From: VFZS01 sp964353255
GTDB taxonomy: Bacteria > Acidobacteriota > Terriglobia > Bryobacterales > Bryobacteraceae
Direction: 5' to 3'
Assembly (NCBI GenBank): GCA_964353255.1
Contig: CAYGVJ010000032.1
Coordinates: 1-41,221 of the forward strand
Length of the DNA: 41,221 nt
Positions 1 through 8,406 of the stretch are shown here, in pieces. Position 1 is the stretch's first letter. Every line of letters starts with the position of its first letter. The notes under the pieces were generated by a model, which worked only from the letters and a program-made list of their open reading frames with translations, searched no databases and was not told the DNA's origin. The translations under genes were made by a program, and so were the position numbers.

Positions 1-767
1 GGTCCATCCGGGAGATTGACCGGCTGCCCACCTCGCACCGCCTGCGCTGGGCCGATATCGACGGGCGCGGCCAGAAGGTGCTCGTGAACGCCCCACTGGC
101 CGGAGCGACTTCCGCGCCGCCCGACTACCAGGAGAAAGTCCCGCTGGTGTTCTACCGTCCGGGCGAGTGGAAGCGCGAGGTGATCTCGGAGACGCTTTCC
201 GGCGTGCTGCACGGCATTCACGTGATTGACTGGGACGGTGACGGGCGCGACGAGGTGCTGACCGCCAGCTTTCTGGGGATTCACTTGCTCAAACGCGACC
301 GGCGCGGAAGCTGGCGGATGACGGAACTCGCCAAGGGCAGCCCGGAGCCCTGGCCGCGGTGCGGTTCGAGCGACGTGGCGGCGGGCCGGCTGGGCCGGCG
401 GCGTTTCTTGTGCAGCATTGAGCCCTGGCACGGCAACCAGGTGGCGGTCTACTCCCCGCAAGGCAAGCTCTGGCAGCGCCAGGTCATCGACGATTCCCTG
501 GTCGAGGGGCACGCGCTGGCAACCGCCGACTTGGACGGCGACGGGCGCGACGAGATCATCGCCGGCGGCCGCGGCAAGCCGTTCAGCGTCTACATTTACT
601 CAACCGAGGACGCTCGGGGGATCCGCTGGCGGCGCCAGACGCTGGATGAAGGCGGCATGGGCCCTGCCGCCTGCGCGGTAGCCGACCTGAACGGCGATGG
701 GAAGCCGGACATCGCGTGCATCGGGGGGACGGGGTTGAAGTGGTACGAAAACCTGGGACGGCCGTGA
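1..767 (+). CDS. FG-GAP/VCBS repeat protein, 3' part (5' end outside window)
   Basis: The reading frame is open from the first bases of the window, so the start lies upstream and only the C-terminal ~255 residues are seen. Three repeats carry the calcium-binding type motif DxDGDGRDE or DLNGDGKPD (for example DWDGDGRDEVL, DLDGDGRDEII, DLNGDGKPDIA), each followed by a short hydrophobic strand, as in FG-GAP/VCBS beta-propellers. Such proteins are usually secreted or surface bound, but the signal peptide would be outside the window and the function is unknown. The protein ends GTGLKWYENLGRP. A diverged copy of this 3' end occurs at 8407-8435, which suggests that the sequence from 768 to about 8406 was inserted at the end of this gene. 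Confidence 0.85.
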   Translation, partial: SIREIDRLPTSHRLRWADIDGRGQKVLVNAPLAGATSAPPDYQEKVPLVFYRPGEWKREVISETLSGVLHGIHVIDWDGDGRDEVLTASFLGIHLLKRDRRGSWRMTELAKGSPEPWPRCGSSDVAAGRLGRRRFLCSIEPWHGNQVAVYSPQGKLWQRQVIDDSLVEGHALATADLDGDGRDEIIAGGRGKPFSVYIYSTEDARGIRWRRQTLDEGGMGPAACAVADLNGDGKPDIACIGGTGLKWYENLGRP

Positions 768-843
768 GGGGGAGAGCGGGAAGGCTCTGGACTCGGCCAC
801 GCCGGGCAGTGGAGAATAGGGTTACCGGTTGCCCTCTGCTGCC

Positions 844-3666
844 ATGCTTTCACAACCAGAGCGCGAGGCCCGAGAGGAGATCGACCGGCTCCTCGGGCTC
901 TGTGGCTGGGTGATACAGGACCCTGCCACGGCGAACCTCGGCCTTGCGCGGGGCCTTGCCATCCGGGAGTTCCCGCTGCGGCGAGGCTACGGCTCTGCCG
1001 ACTATCTGCTGTACCTCGACGGGAAAGCCGCCGGGGTGGTGGAGGCTAAGCCGGAGGGCGAGACTCTCTCCGGCTACGAGGTCCAGACCGAGCGGTACAG
1101 CCTGGGCTTGCCAGATGCTCTGCCAGCGCACCGCCGCCCGCTGCCGTTTCTTTACCAGAGCACCGGCGTCGAGACGCGCTTCACCAACCTCCTGGAGCCG
1201 GATGCGCGGAGCCGTGGGGTATTTGCCTTCCACCGGCCGGAGACGCTGGCCGGCTGGCTCGCCGCCGAAGCTGCTTTCCCCGGATCCATCCTCCGGGCGC
1301 GGCTGCGGCGTTTGCCGCCCATCGCCGTCGCCTGCCTGCGGCCGATCCAGGTCAGAGCTATCGAGGGCCTGGAACGTTCCATGCGGGAGGGCCGCCCCCG
1401 GGCGCTCGTGCAAATGGCCAGCGGGGCCGGCAAGACCTTTACGGCCTGTAACTGGATCTATCGCCTCGTCAGGTTCGCCAACGCTCACAGGGTCCTCTTC
1501 CTGGTGGACCGCGGCAACCTGGGCCGCCAGGCGCTCAACGAGTTCCAGCAGTTCGATACCCCGGATGACGGACGCAAATTCACGGAACTCTACAACGTCC
1601 AGTACATGCGGACCAACCGCTTGGATCCGGTCAGCCGGGTTTCGATCAGCACGATCCAACGCCTGTACTCCATGCTCAAAGGCGAGCCCGAATTCACCGG
1701 GGACGAGGAGGCGTCGCAGTTCGCCGCCGCCCTGCCGGTCGCGGCGCCTCTTCCGGTCAGCTACAACCCGGCCCTGCCGATCGAGTCCTTCGACGTGATC
1801 GTAACCGACGAATGTCACCGCTCTATCTACAACCTGTGGCGCCAGGTACCCGAGTACTTCGATGCCTTCCTGATCGGACTCACCGCCACCCCGTCCAAAC
1901 AAACGCTCGGCTTCTTTAACCAGAACCTGGCCTGCGAGTACAACTACGAGCAGGCCGTAGCCGATGGCGTCAGCGTCGATCACGACATCTACGTGATTCA
2001 GACCCGCATCACCGCGCAGGGGGCCACGGTCGAGGCCGGCCAGTACCTTGACAAGCGCGACCGGCAGACCCGGCGCCTCCGCTGGGAGCGCCTGGAAGAG
2101 GCCTTCAGCTACGGCCCAGATCAGCTTGACCGCGACGTTGTGGCCAAGGATCAGATCCGCACCATCATCCGCGCCTTCAAGGAGAGGCTGTTTACCGAGA
2201 TCTTTCCCGGCCGCACCGAGGTGCCGAAAACCCTCATCTTCGCCAAGGATGACAGCCACGCCGAGGACATTGTCGAGATCGTGCGCGAGGAATTCGGCAA
2301 GGGCAACGATTTCTGCGAGAAGATCACCTACAAGACCGGCACCGCGCGGCTGGTCAGCGAATCCGGAGAGGTCAGCTACCAGTCGAGCGGCCTCACAGCG
2401 GAATGGCTCCTCTCCTCGTTCCGCAACAGCTACAACCCGCGCATCGCCGTGACCGTGGACATGATCGCCACGGGCACCGACGTGCGGCCCCTCGAAGTCG
2501 TCTTCTTCATGCGCGAGGTGAAGAGTCGCACCCTCTTCGAGCAGATGAAAGGACGCGGCGCACGGGTGGTTGCGGCCACCGAACTGCAAGCGGTCACTCC
2601 GGACGCTGCTGCCAAGACCCGTTTTGTGATGGTCGATGCGGTGGGCCTCTCTCACCAGGAGCTGGTGGACACCCACCCGCTGGAGCGCCGCCCGAGCGCC
2701 TCTTTCGAGGCGCTGCTGAACGCCGTAGCGTTCGGCAGTCGCGACCCGGAGGTGCTGTTATCGCTGGCCTCCAGGCTCGCCCGGCTCGACCGCCAGTTGA
2801 CTCGCGAGGACCGCGCAGCGGTAGAGCGGACCTCCGGCGGGGTTCCGCTGGCGGCCATAGCCGGGGCCATCGTCCGTGCCCTCGACCCCGATACCCAGCT
2901 CGAAGCCGCGCGCACAGCGACCGGTTCGGAGGAGCCTCCCCCGGAGGAGGTGGAGCGAGCCCGAGCGGCGCTGCTTGAGGACGCGGCGGCTTCGCTCGCC
3001 GCCAACCCTCCCCTGCGCCAGAAGCTCATTGAGGTCAAGAGGTCCTACGAGCAAACCATCGACACCATTACCCCGGACGAGGTGCTGGAGGCCGGCTATT
3101 CCGAGGCGGCGCGCGAACGGGCACGCAACCTCGTCCGGTCCTTCGAGGAGTTCCTGCGCGACAACCGAAACGAGATCGCGGCTCTACAGATCCTTTACAG
3201 CCGTCCTTACGCCCGCCGGCTGACCGCGGACATGGTCAGCGAGCTGGCCGACGTGCTGGCCCGCCCCCCGCGCCGCTGGATGCCCACGCAGCTCTGGGAG
3301 GCCTACCAGACGCTGAACCGCTTGCGGGTGCGCGGCGCCGGCCTGCGCGTCTGGACCGACGTGGTTTCGCTGGTGCGCTTCGCCCTTGGCCTCGACCCGG
3401 AGTTGCGGCCCTATGCCGACAGCGTGCGCGAGCGCTTCGATCTGTGGCTGGCGCGCCAGCAAGCCGCCGGTACAACCTTTACTCCGGAACAGCGGAGGTG
3501 GCTGGAGGCCATCCGCGACCACGTGGCCGCCAGCATCGACATTACCTCCCGGGATCTGGAACTGACCCCCTTCATCGAGCGCGGCGGTCTGGGCCGCGCC
3601 TACCAGCTCTTCGGTCCCGAGATCGCCCCGCTGCTGGAGGAATTGAACGAGGCGTTGGCGGCATGA
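844..3666 (+). CDS. hsdR: Type I restriction enzyme, R (nuclease/translocase) subunit
   Basis: This is the restriction and DNA-translocating subunit of a type I restriction-modification system. Counted from ATG 844 it has 940 residues. An N-terminal PD-(D/E)xK nuclease is seen (D53, E67-x-K69 in GVVEAKPEG), followed by superfamily 2 helicase motifs: Walker A ASGAGKT (192-198), DECH (322-325), TATP (347-350), and motif VI-like FEQMKGRGAR. The C-terminal third fits the EcoEI-type R C-terminal domain. A TTG start 15 bases upstream (829) is possible and has a weak AGGG ahead of it. ATG 844 gives a conventional N-terminus (MLSQPEREAREEIDRLL). The stop overlaps the hsdS start as ATGA, showing translational coupling. 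Having hsdR first and hsdM last is uncommon. Confidence 0.93.
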   Translation: MLSQPEREAREEIDRLLGLCGWVIQDPATANLGLARGLAIREFPLRRGYGSADYLLYLDGKAAGVVEAKPEGETLSGYEVQTERYSLGLPDALPAHRRPLPFLYQSTGVETRFTNLLEPDARSRGVFAFHRPETLAGWLAAEAAFPGSILRARLRRLPPIAVACLRPIQVRAIEGLERSMREGRPRALVQMASGAGKTFTACNWIYRLVRFANAHRVLFLVDRGNLGRQALNEFQQFDTPDDGRKFTELYNVQYMRTNRLDPVSRVSISTIQRLYSMLKGEPEFTGDEEASQFAAALPVAAPLPVSYNPALPIESFDVIVTDECHRSIYNLWRQVPEYFDAFLIGLTATPSKQTLGFFNQNLACEYNYEQAVADGVSVDHDIYVIQTRITAQGATVEAGQYLDKRDRQTRRLRWERLEEAFSYGPDQLDRDVVAKDQIRTIIRAFKERLFTEIFPGRTEVPKTLIFAKDDSHAEDIVEIVREEFGKGNDFCEKITYKTGTARLVSESGEVSYQSSGLTAEWLLSSFRNSYNPRIAVTVDMIATGTDVRPLEVVFFMREVKSRTLFEQMKGRGARVVAATELQAVTPDAAAKTRFVMVDAVGLSHQELVDTHPLERRPSASFEALLNAVAFGSRDPEVLLSLASRLARLDRQLTREDRAAVERTSGGVPLAAIAGAIVRALDPDTQLEAARTATGSEEPPPEEVERARAALLEDAAASLAANPPLRQKLIEVKRSYEQTIDTITPDEVLEAGYSEAARERARNLVRSFEEFLRDNRNEIAALQILYSRPYARRLTADMVSELADVLARPPRRWMPTQLWEAYQTLNRLRVRGAGLRVWTDVVSLVRFALGLDPELRPYADSVRERFDLWLARQQAAGTTFTPEQRRWLEAIRDHVAASIDITSRDLELTPFIERGGLGRAYQLFGPEIAPLLEELNEALAA

Positions 3667-4976
3667 AACGTTGGAACGCCGCGGCGATCGCGCCGACCTG
3701 GGTTCTGACGAGCCTGGGTCAGATCCTCACCCCGTCGTGCGACCGGAGGAACCCGCTGGAACTCCCGGATCTGCCGTTCATCGGGATGGAGCATGTCGAG
3801 CCCCACACGATGCGGCTGCTGGGGACCGTACCCGCTGGCACGATGAGAAGTAGGGCCGTGCACTTCCAGCCGGGCGCCGTCATGTACGGACGATTGAGGC
3901 CGTACCTCAACAAGGTCTTGCGTGCTGACATGGAGGGCCTGTGCTCGGCTGAGTTTATCGTGTTCCCGCCCACCCCGCATCTGGAACCGAGGTACATGCA
4001 GTTCTTCCTGAGCAGTTCAGACTTTGTCTCGTTCGCGTCGCACCTGAATACCGGGGACCGCCCCCGAGTGGACTTCGAACAGCTTGCCGCCTTCCCGGTC
4101 CCCCTGCCGCCTCTCGCTGAGCAGCGGCGGATCGTGGCTGAAATCGAAAAGCAGTTCACTCGGCTGGAGGCGGCCGAAGCGGCCCTGCTCCGCGGACGGG
4201 CCAACCTCAAGCGTTACCGCGCCGCGTGCCTGCAGGCGGTGAGCGTCGAAGGGCCGACCACCATGTTCGGCTCGCTCTGCCGAGACGCTAGCTACGGGAG
4301 CTCCGTGAAGTGCGACTACGCTTTTGACGGTCCTCCCGTTGTTCGAATCCCAAACATCGAACGTGGGCACCTGCGGCTAGACGACCTCAAGTTCGCTCCG
4401 GGAATGGCGACCTTCAATGACAGGGATGCACTCGCTCCCGGTGACTTCCTTGTGATTCGCACGAACGGCAGTAGGAATCTGATCGGTCGTGCTGCTTTGG
4501 TAGATCACGAGTTGGACCGGAGGTGCTATTATGCCTCCTACCTGATTCGTTTCCGACTTGCACTCGACCCGTTGCGGCAACGTTGGCTCTCTGTGGTCTG
4601 GGATGCCCCTAGAATCCGCGTGCAAGTGGAGAGGGCAGCAGCCACGTCAGCGGGGCAGTATAACCTCAGTATCGGTGCGTTGGCCAGGGTGTCAGTGCCC
4701 ATACCTCCCCCGGAACGCCTTGCCGGTATCCTCTCAGAGATCGAGGACCGACTCTCTGTGGTGCAGAAGGTCGCGGATGTCATCGAGGCTAATCTCCAGC
4801 GCGCTGCGCGCCTGCGCGAGGCCATACTCAAGAGGGCCTTCGAGGGCAAGCTGGTGCCGCAGGATCCCAACGACGAGCCGGCCAGCGTGCTGCTGGAACG
4901 CATCCGCCGCCAGCGGGCCGAGCGCCAGAACAGCGCCCCGTTACGCCAGCGTCGCCGTCGCAAAGACGTATCATAG
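3663..4976 (+). CDS. hsdS: Type I restriction-modification specificity subunit
   Basis: This is the DNA-recognition subunit that directs both HsdM methylation and HsdR cleavage. The ATG at 3663 overlaps the hsdR stop by four bases and gives 437 residues, the usual HsdS length; the frame is open further upstream but that part lies inside hsdR. The two-fold architecture is clear. Target recognition domain 1 (about 1-140) is followed by a conserved spacer helix beginning PLPPLAEQRRIVAEIEKQ (about 146-195). Target recognition domain 2 is followed by the second conserved helix beginning IPPPERLAGILSEIEDRL (from about 346). The tail REAILKRAFEGKLVPQDP is typical of HsdS. The TRD2 stretch (about 4260-4700) looks less GC-rich than its flanks, as expected for a shuffled recognition domain. 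The target sequence cannot be read from this. Confidence 0.9.
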   Translation: MKRWNAAAIAPTWVLTSLGQILTPSCDRRNPLELPDLPFIGMEHVEPHTMRLLGTVPAGTMRSRAVHFQPGAVMYGRLRPYLNKVLRADMEGLCSAEFIVFPPTPHLEPRYMQFFLSSSDFVSFASHLNTGDRPRVDFEQLAAFPVPLPPLAEQRRIVAEIEKQFTRLEAAEAALLRGRANLKRYRAACLQAVSVEGPTTMFGSLCRDASYGSSVKCDYAFDGPPVVRIPNIERGHLRLDDLKFAPGMATFNDRDALAPGDFLVIRTNGSRNLIGRAALVDHELDRRCYYASYLIRFRLALDPLRQRWLSVVWDAPRIRVQVERAAATSAGQYNLSIGALARVSVPIPPPERLAGILSEIEDRLSVVQKVADVIEANLQRAARLREAILKRAFEGKLVPQDPNDEPASVLLERIRRQRAERQNSAPLRQRRRRKDVS

Positions 4977-5035
4977 AATCGAACAGCGCAACGGCATCAC
5001 GAAGGGAGGGAAACGCCACGAACTACCAATCACAA

Positions 5036-5965
5036 GTGCTCCGCCTGCACACGAATCAGGACTACTGCCAGCGCTTGCCGCTGGAGGTTTGCGGGGAGAT
5101 CTTGCACGGCTTCAAGCCGCTACTGAGCTCCTCGGTACGCATGGCTGTCGAAGGTTCGAGCACAGGGCGTGGACGGCCACCCATCTGGCTGACCGCCGCC
5201 TCCGATGTTCGCTTGGCGGGCTACTCGCACGAGGGCACGGACACCCTCCTCGAACTCCAGCTCCCCCGCTTAGGCGACGCGGCCCCCGAAGTATACGCTC
5301 AAGGGGAGATCTGGCCCACGAGACCCCAACCGGAAGCCACGGCGGTCGATGTCTTGGCCGAGGCCGTGGGCGAAGTCGCCAGCAGGAACCCGGAGAGCCT
5401 CCGCTACGATCATCTGCTGCTAGGCCGTCTTGCCAGGCTGGGCAGGGTTCTATCCGACCGGCTGGAATCCATTTCTTTGGTCCCGACCGCTCGGGGCGTC
5501 GTGCCACTCGATCGCGCTGTAGTCGAGAACGCCCGCGAACTTATCCAACGCACCCCGCCGCCGCAGCAGGTGCGGGTGGTGGGCAAGCTGGACATGATTC
5601 GTCACAGCACCCGCTCGTTCGCTCTCGTACTCGACGACGGCACCGAGGTCCCTGGGGTTCTGGAGGACCACCAGGGCGTGCAATTCCTGGGACAGTGGTT
5701 TGGCAAGCCGGTGCTGGTACTGGGCAGGGCTATCTACCGGCCATCCGGAAGTCTGCTGCGCGTGGATACTCTGGCGGTCGAGAGCGGCGAAGGGCAGCCC
5801 GCACTGTTCTCGAAGGTGCCGCCGCCCAGGCCTGGGAAGGTAACCCCGCCGCGGCTGGCCCGGGCCGGGGAGGGCTGGAGGGCCTTCTCAGCCTACTTCG
5901 GCCAGTGGCCGGGCACGGAAAGCGACGCGGAGTGGGCGGCCATGCTCGAGGAGATGAGGCACTAG
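5036..5965 (+). CDS. Unknown protein between hsdS and PIN gene; candidate large antitoxin
   Basis: I do not recognise a named family. The 309 residues have a mostly beta-rich look. Residues about 179-240 (from VRVVGKLDMI, through LVLDDGTEV) resemble a small OB-like or beta-barrel domain. The last 26 residues include QWPGTESDAEWAAMLEEM, which recalls the C-terminal tails of small antitoxins paired with PIN toxins (WPGDE-type). The PIN gene follows after 13 bases. From this tail and the gene order I infer an antitoxin or regulator role; this is not proven. The GTG at 5036 is the first standard start codon, but the good Shine-Dalgarno sequence AAGGGAGGG (5002-5010) is 25 bases away. It is ideally placed for an in-frame ACG at 5018 that would add six residues (xNYQSQ). 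Confidence 0.7.
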   Translation: MLRLHTNQDYCQRLPLEVCGEILHGFKPLLSSSVRMAVEGSSTGRGRPPIWLTAASDVRLAGYSHEGTDTLLELQLPRLGDAAPEVYAQGEIWPTRPQPEATAVDVLAEAVGEVASRNPESLRYDHLLLGRLARLGRVLSDRLESISLVPTARGVVPLDRAVVENARELIQRTPPPQQVRVVGKLDMIRHSTRSFALVLDDGTEVPGVLEDHQGVQFLGQWFGKPVLVLGRAIYRPSGSLLRVDTLAVESGEGQPALFSKVPPPRPGKVTPPRLARAGEGWRAFSAYFGQWPGTESDAEWAAMLEEMRH

Positions 5966-5978
5966 CCGGCGGGAAGGC

Positions 5979-6440
5979 ATGAGCAGAGCGCCCTACTTGC
6001 TCGATACCAGCGTGGTGCTCCACCTGGCCCGTGGCAAGGAACTCGGCAGGCGCATCATGGCGCAATTCGGGCTCCACGACGCGGTCTACCGCCCACTCAT
6101 CAGCATCGTCAGCGTCGGCGAACTCATGGCGTTCATCGCTTACAAAGGCTGGGGCGAGGGAAGGCGGCGCCCTCTGGAGGGAATGCTGGCCGCGCTGGTG
6201 ATTGTGGACATCAACAATCAATCCGTCTTGGACGCTTACACTGAACTCTACGCGGTGGCGCGCCGGGCCGGCAACGCCATCTACAAGAAGAACGATCTCT
6301 GGATCGCCGCCACCGCCAAGGCGGCCGGCGCCGTGCTGCTCACGACGGATCGAGATTTCCTGGTGTTCCAACCCGCTGACGTGGCGGTCCAGTACATCGG
6401 CCCCGACCTTAGCGCCCCTGCCAGAGAGGCAGCCCCATGA
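5979..6440 (+). CDS. PIN-domain ribonuclease (VapC-like toxin) inside the RM operon
   Basis: A 153-residue PIN-domain protein, the family of metal-dependent RNases that act as toxins in VapBC-type systems. All four acidic active-site positions are visible: D9 (YLLDTSVVLHL), E48 (SVGELM), D106 (KKNDLWIAATA) and D124 (TTDRDF), so the enzyme should be catalytically competent. The start is supported by GGGAAGG just upstream of ATG 5979. It lies 13 bases after the unknown 309-residue gene, and its stop overlaps the hsdM start (ATGA), so it appears to be translated as part of the restriction-modification operon. The likely partner is the upstream protein. Whether it works as an addiction module for the RM locus or as an effector is inference. 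Confidence 0.88.
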   Translation: MSRAPYLLDTSVVLHLARGKELGRRIMAQFGLHDAVYRPLISIVSVGELMAFIAYKGWGEGRRRPLEGMLAALVIVDINNQSVLDAYTELYAVARRAGNAIYKKNDLWIAATAKAAGAVLLTTDRDFLVFQPADVAVQYIGPDLSAPAREAAP

Positions 6441-7891
6441 GCGAAGCGCAGCAGATCGTCTCGCGCATGTGGAACTACTGCCACCTCTTGCGCGATGAAG
6501 GGCTTTCGTACCTGGAGTACATCGAGCAGTTGACCTATCTGCTGTTCCTCAAGATGGCGCACGAGAAGACCCTAGCGCCGTACCAGCGGCCGTCGGTGGT
6601 TCCCGCGGGCTGCGATTGGCCGAGCCTGCTGGCCCGCGACGGGGACGAGTTGGAGGCTCAGTACCGCCGGGTTCTGGAAACCCTGGGCAAGAGCGGCGGT
6701 ACGCTCGGCGTCATCTTCCGCAAGGCTCAAAACAAGATCCAGAATCCCGCCCTATTGCGGCGCCTCATCGCCGACCTGATCGACAAGGAGCAGTGGAGTT
6801 CGCTGGATGCGGACGTGAAGGGCGACGCCTACGAAGGGCTCCTGGAGAGGAACGCCGAGGATACCAAGAGCGGCGCCGGCCAGTACTTCACGCCGCGGGC
6901 ACTCATTCGCGCCATCGTAGAGGTGATGAGGCCCGCACCCCGGCAAACCGTCATGGACCCAGCCTGCGGTACCGGCGGCTTCCTGCTGGCCGCCTACGAG
7001 TACATCAGCCGGAACCATCGGCTGGACCGCAGGCAGAAGGAGTTCCTGAGGAGCGAGGCGCTGCACGGCGTTGAGATCGTCGAGAGCGCCGCGCGCTTGT
7101 GCGCCATGAACCTGCTGCTGCACGGCATCGGCGAGGCGGTCTGCCCGGTGGCGCGCGACGACAGCTTGGCCAAGAAGCCCTCCGTTTTCTACGACCTGGT
7201 CCTCACCAATCCGCCCTTCGGGAAGAAGTCCAGCTTGACCTTCGTTAACGGCGAAGGCGAGGAGCGCAGGGACAACCTGGCCGTGGTGCGTGACGATTTC
7301 TGGACCAGCACCTCCAACAAGCAATTGAACTTCCTGCAACATGTCAAGTCGCTATTGAAAATCCACGGGCGCGCCGCCATCGTGGTTCCGGACAACGTCC
7401 TTTTTGAAGGCGGGGCGGGCGAGACCGTTCGGCGGAAACTCCTTCACGAGTGCGAGGTCCACACCCTGCTGCGACTGCCCACGGGGATCTTCTACGCGCA
7501 GGGCGTCAAGGCCAACGTCCTCTTCTTCGACCGCAAGCCCGCCCGCGAGGCCCCGTGGACCCAGACCCTCTGGATCTACGACCTGCGGACCAACCAGCGC
7601 TTCACCCTGAAAGCGAATCCGCTCCGCAGGCCGGACCTGGACGATTTCGTCGCCTGCTACAACCCGCAGAACCGTCATAGCCGAAAGGAAACCGAGCGGT
7701 TCCGCCCGTTCTCTTGCGAGGAGCTGCTCAGACGAGACAAAGCCAGTCTGGACATCTTCTGGCTCAAGGACGAGAGCCTGACGGATTCAGCGAGCCTGCC
7801 CGACCCCGAAGTCATTGCGGCTGAGATCGCTGAGGACCTTCAGGCGGCGCTGGATCAGTTCGCGCAGATCGCGGTCGATCTCAAGACGTAG
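6437..7891 (+). CDS. hsdM: Type I restriction-modification DNA methyltransferase subunit
   Basis: This is the N6-adenine methyltransferase subunit of the type I system. It uses S-adenosylmethionine and works as an M2S complex with HsdS. It has 484 residues, the normal length. The N-terminal helical bundle (MWNYCHLLRDEGLSYLEYIE) is followed by YEGLLERNAEDTKSGAGQYF, SAM-binding motif I DPACGTGGF (174-182) and catalytic motif IV NPPF (258-261). The start overlaps the PIN gene stop by four bases. The stop TAG at 7889-7891 is immediately followed by a 21-bp sequence (7893-7913) that recurs at 8430-8450, so the operon ends exactly at a candidate insertion boundary. Confidence 0.94.
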   Translation: MSEAQQIVSRMWNYCHLLRDEGLSYLEYIEQLTYLLFLKMAHEKTLAPYQRPSVVPAGCDWPSLLARDGDELEAQYRRVLETLGKSGGTLGVIFRKAQNKIQNPALLRRLIADLIDKEQWSSLDADVKGDAYEGLLERNAEDTKSGAGQYFTPRALIRAIVEVMRPAPRQTVMDPACGTGGFLLAAYEYISRNHRLDRRQKEFLRSEALHGVEIVESAARLCAMNLLLHGIGEAVCPVARDDSLAKKPSVFYDLVLTNPPFGKKSSLTFVNGEGEERRDNLAVVRDDFWTSTSNKQLNFLQHVKSLLKIHGRAAIVVPDNVLFEGGAGETVRRKLLHECEVHTLLRLPTGIFYAQGVKANVLFFDRKPAREAPWTQTLWIYDLRTNQRFTLKANPLRRPDLDDFVACYNPQNRHSRKETERFRPFSCEELLRRDKASLDIFWLKDESLTDSASLPDPEVIAAEIAEDLQAALDQFAQIAVDLKT

Positions 7892-7892
7892 C

Positions 7893-7913
7893 GAACCTAC
7901 GCCGCGCTGGCCA
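7893..7913. repeat. Direct repeat unit, middle copy of a gene-3'-end sequence
   Basis: This 21-bp unit matches 8430-8450 at 20 of 21 positions (one C/T difference). In the plus frame it reads NLRRAG and then Q-stop, which fits the C-terminal end of an FG-GAP protein continuing ...KWxENL. It starts two bases after the hsdM stop, so it looks like the right boundary of the restriction-modification cassette and the left boundary of the MNT/HEPN fragment. Confidence 0.6.
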
Positions 7914-7937
7914 ATGAAACCACGCTACGGTCAGGCT

Positions 7938-8069
7938 TCAGGCGGCAGCAGGTCCAGGATCACCGCCGGCAACCGCAGGGACATCATGCTCCAGGCCAAC
8001 TGAGGCGTTCTGCCAGTCGTGTTCCGCTTTGACCACCAGCCCGCGAGCGGACTCAAGGTCTTCGTTCAT
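7938..8069 (-). pseudogene. HEPN-domain gene remnant (partner of the MNT nucleotidyltransferase)
   Basis: The minus strand from ATG 8069 encodes MNEDLESARGLVVKAEHDW, then QNASVGLEHD. This is the first helix region of small HEPN proteins that pair with MNT nucleotidyltransferases (type VII toxin-antitoxin type). After GLEHD the expected cysteine/histidine-containing helix (usually xxxFHxQQAxEKxLKA) is missing. Unrelated sequence follows and the frame stops at residue 43. The start overlaps the 3' end of the upstream MNT gene, as in intact MNT-HEPN operons. The catalytic RxxxxH region of HEPN RNases is absent, so the protein should be inactive. The break may be linked to the repeats at 7893 and 8430. 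Confidence 0.65.
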
Positions 8070-8391
8070 ACAGAACCTGGCCCTCGCGCAGCGCCCGACC
8101 GGCAACATGATACCTGGCCGCAGACCATTTCCCCGCTTCTTCTGGCGTGTACCAGAGGATGTCCACCGGAACCCCGATGCCGATGAGCGCTCGGTGCGCG
8201 CGTCCGGCCCGGCGGTGCCGGGGCTCTTCAGAAGCCTTCACAATCATCAAGTCCACGTCGCTGTGCCCGTGAGCATCGCCCCGAGCGTGGCTGCCGAAGA
8301 GGATGATCTTGTCCGGCTCGATGGCTTCGACCAGTCGTCTCACGATTTCCGACAGGATCGTCTCGCTCACCACCCCGCAGTGCATACCCAT
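8053..8391 (-). CDS. MNT-type minimal nucleotidyltransferase (orphan antitoxin-like)
   Basis: A 112-residue protein of the Pol beta/MNT superfamily. The signature FGSHARGDAHGHSDVDL (32-48) supplies the GS motif and the two catalytic aspartates D45 and D47. In MNT-HEPN systems this protein nucleotidylates and so neutralises the HEPN RNase toxin; that role is known for the family and inferred here. The ATG at 8391 has GGAG five bases upstream. A second ATG at 8385 is also possible. Its HEPN partner, which should follow directly, is truncated to 43 codons, leaving an intact transferase without an evident substrate. Confidence 0.85.
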   Translation of the reverse strand: MGMHCGVVSETILSEIVRRLVEAIEPDKIILFGSHARGDAHGHSDVDLMIVKASEEPRHRRAGRAHRALIGIGVPVDILWYTPEEAGKWSAARYHVAGRALREGQVLYERRP

Positions 8392-8406
8392 ATTCTCTCC
8401 GATTGC

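Noticed and set aside
850..2676. A 608-codon open frame on the minus strand opposite hsdR
   Set aside because: It is a shadow frame caused by high GC and codon bias. It shows no domain, while the plus strand carries all helicase and nuclease motifs.
3444..3662. Extension of hsdS 73 codons upstream of ATG 3663
   Set aside because: The extension lies inside hsdR and has no similarity to HsdS. ATG 3663 forms the usual ATGA overlap.
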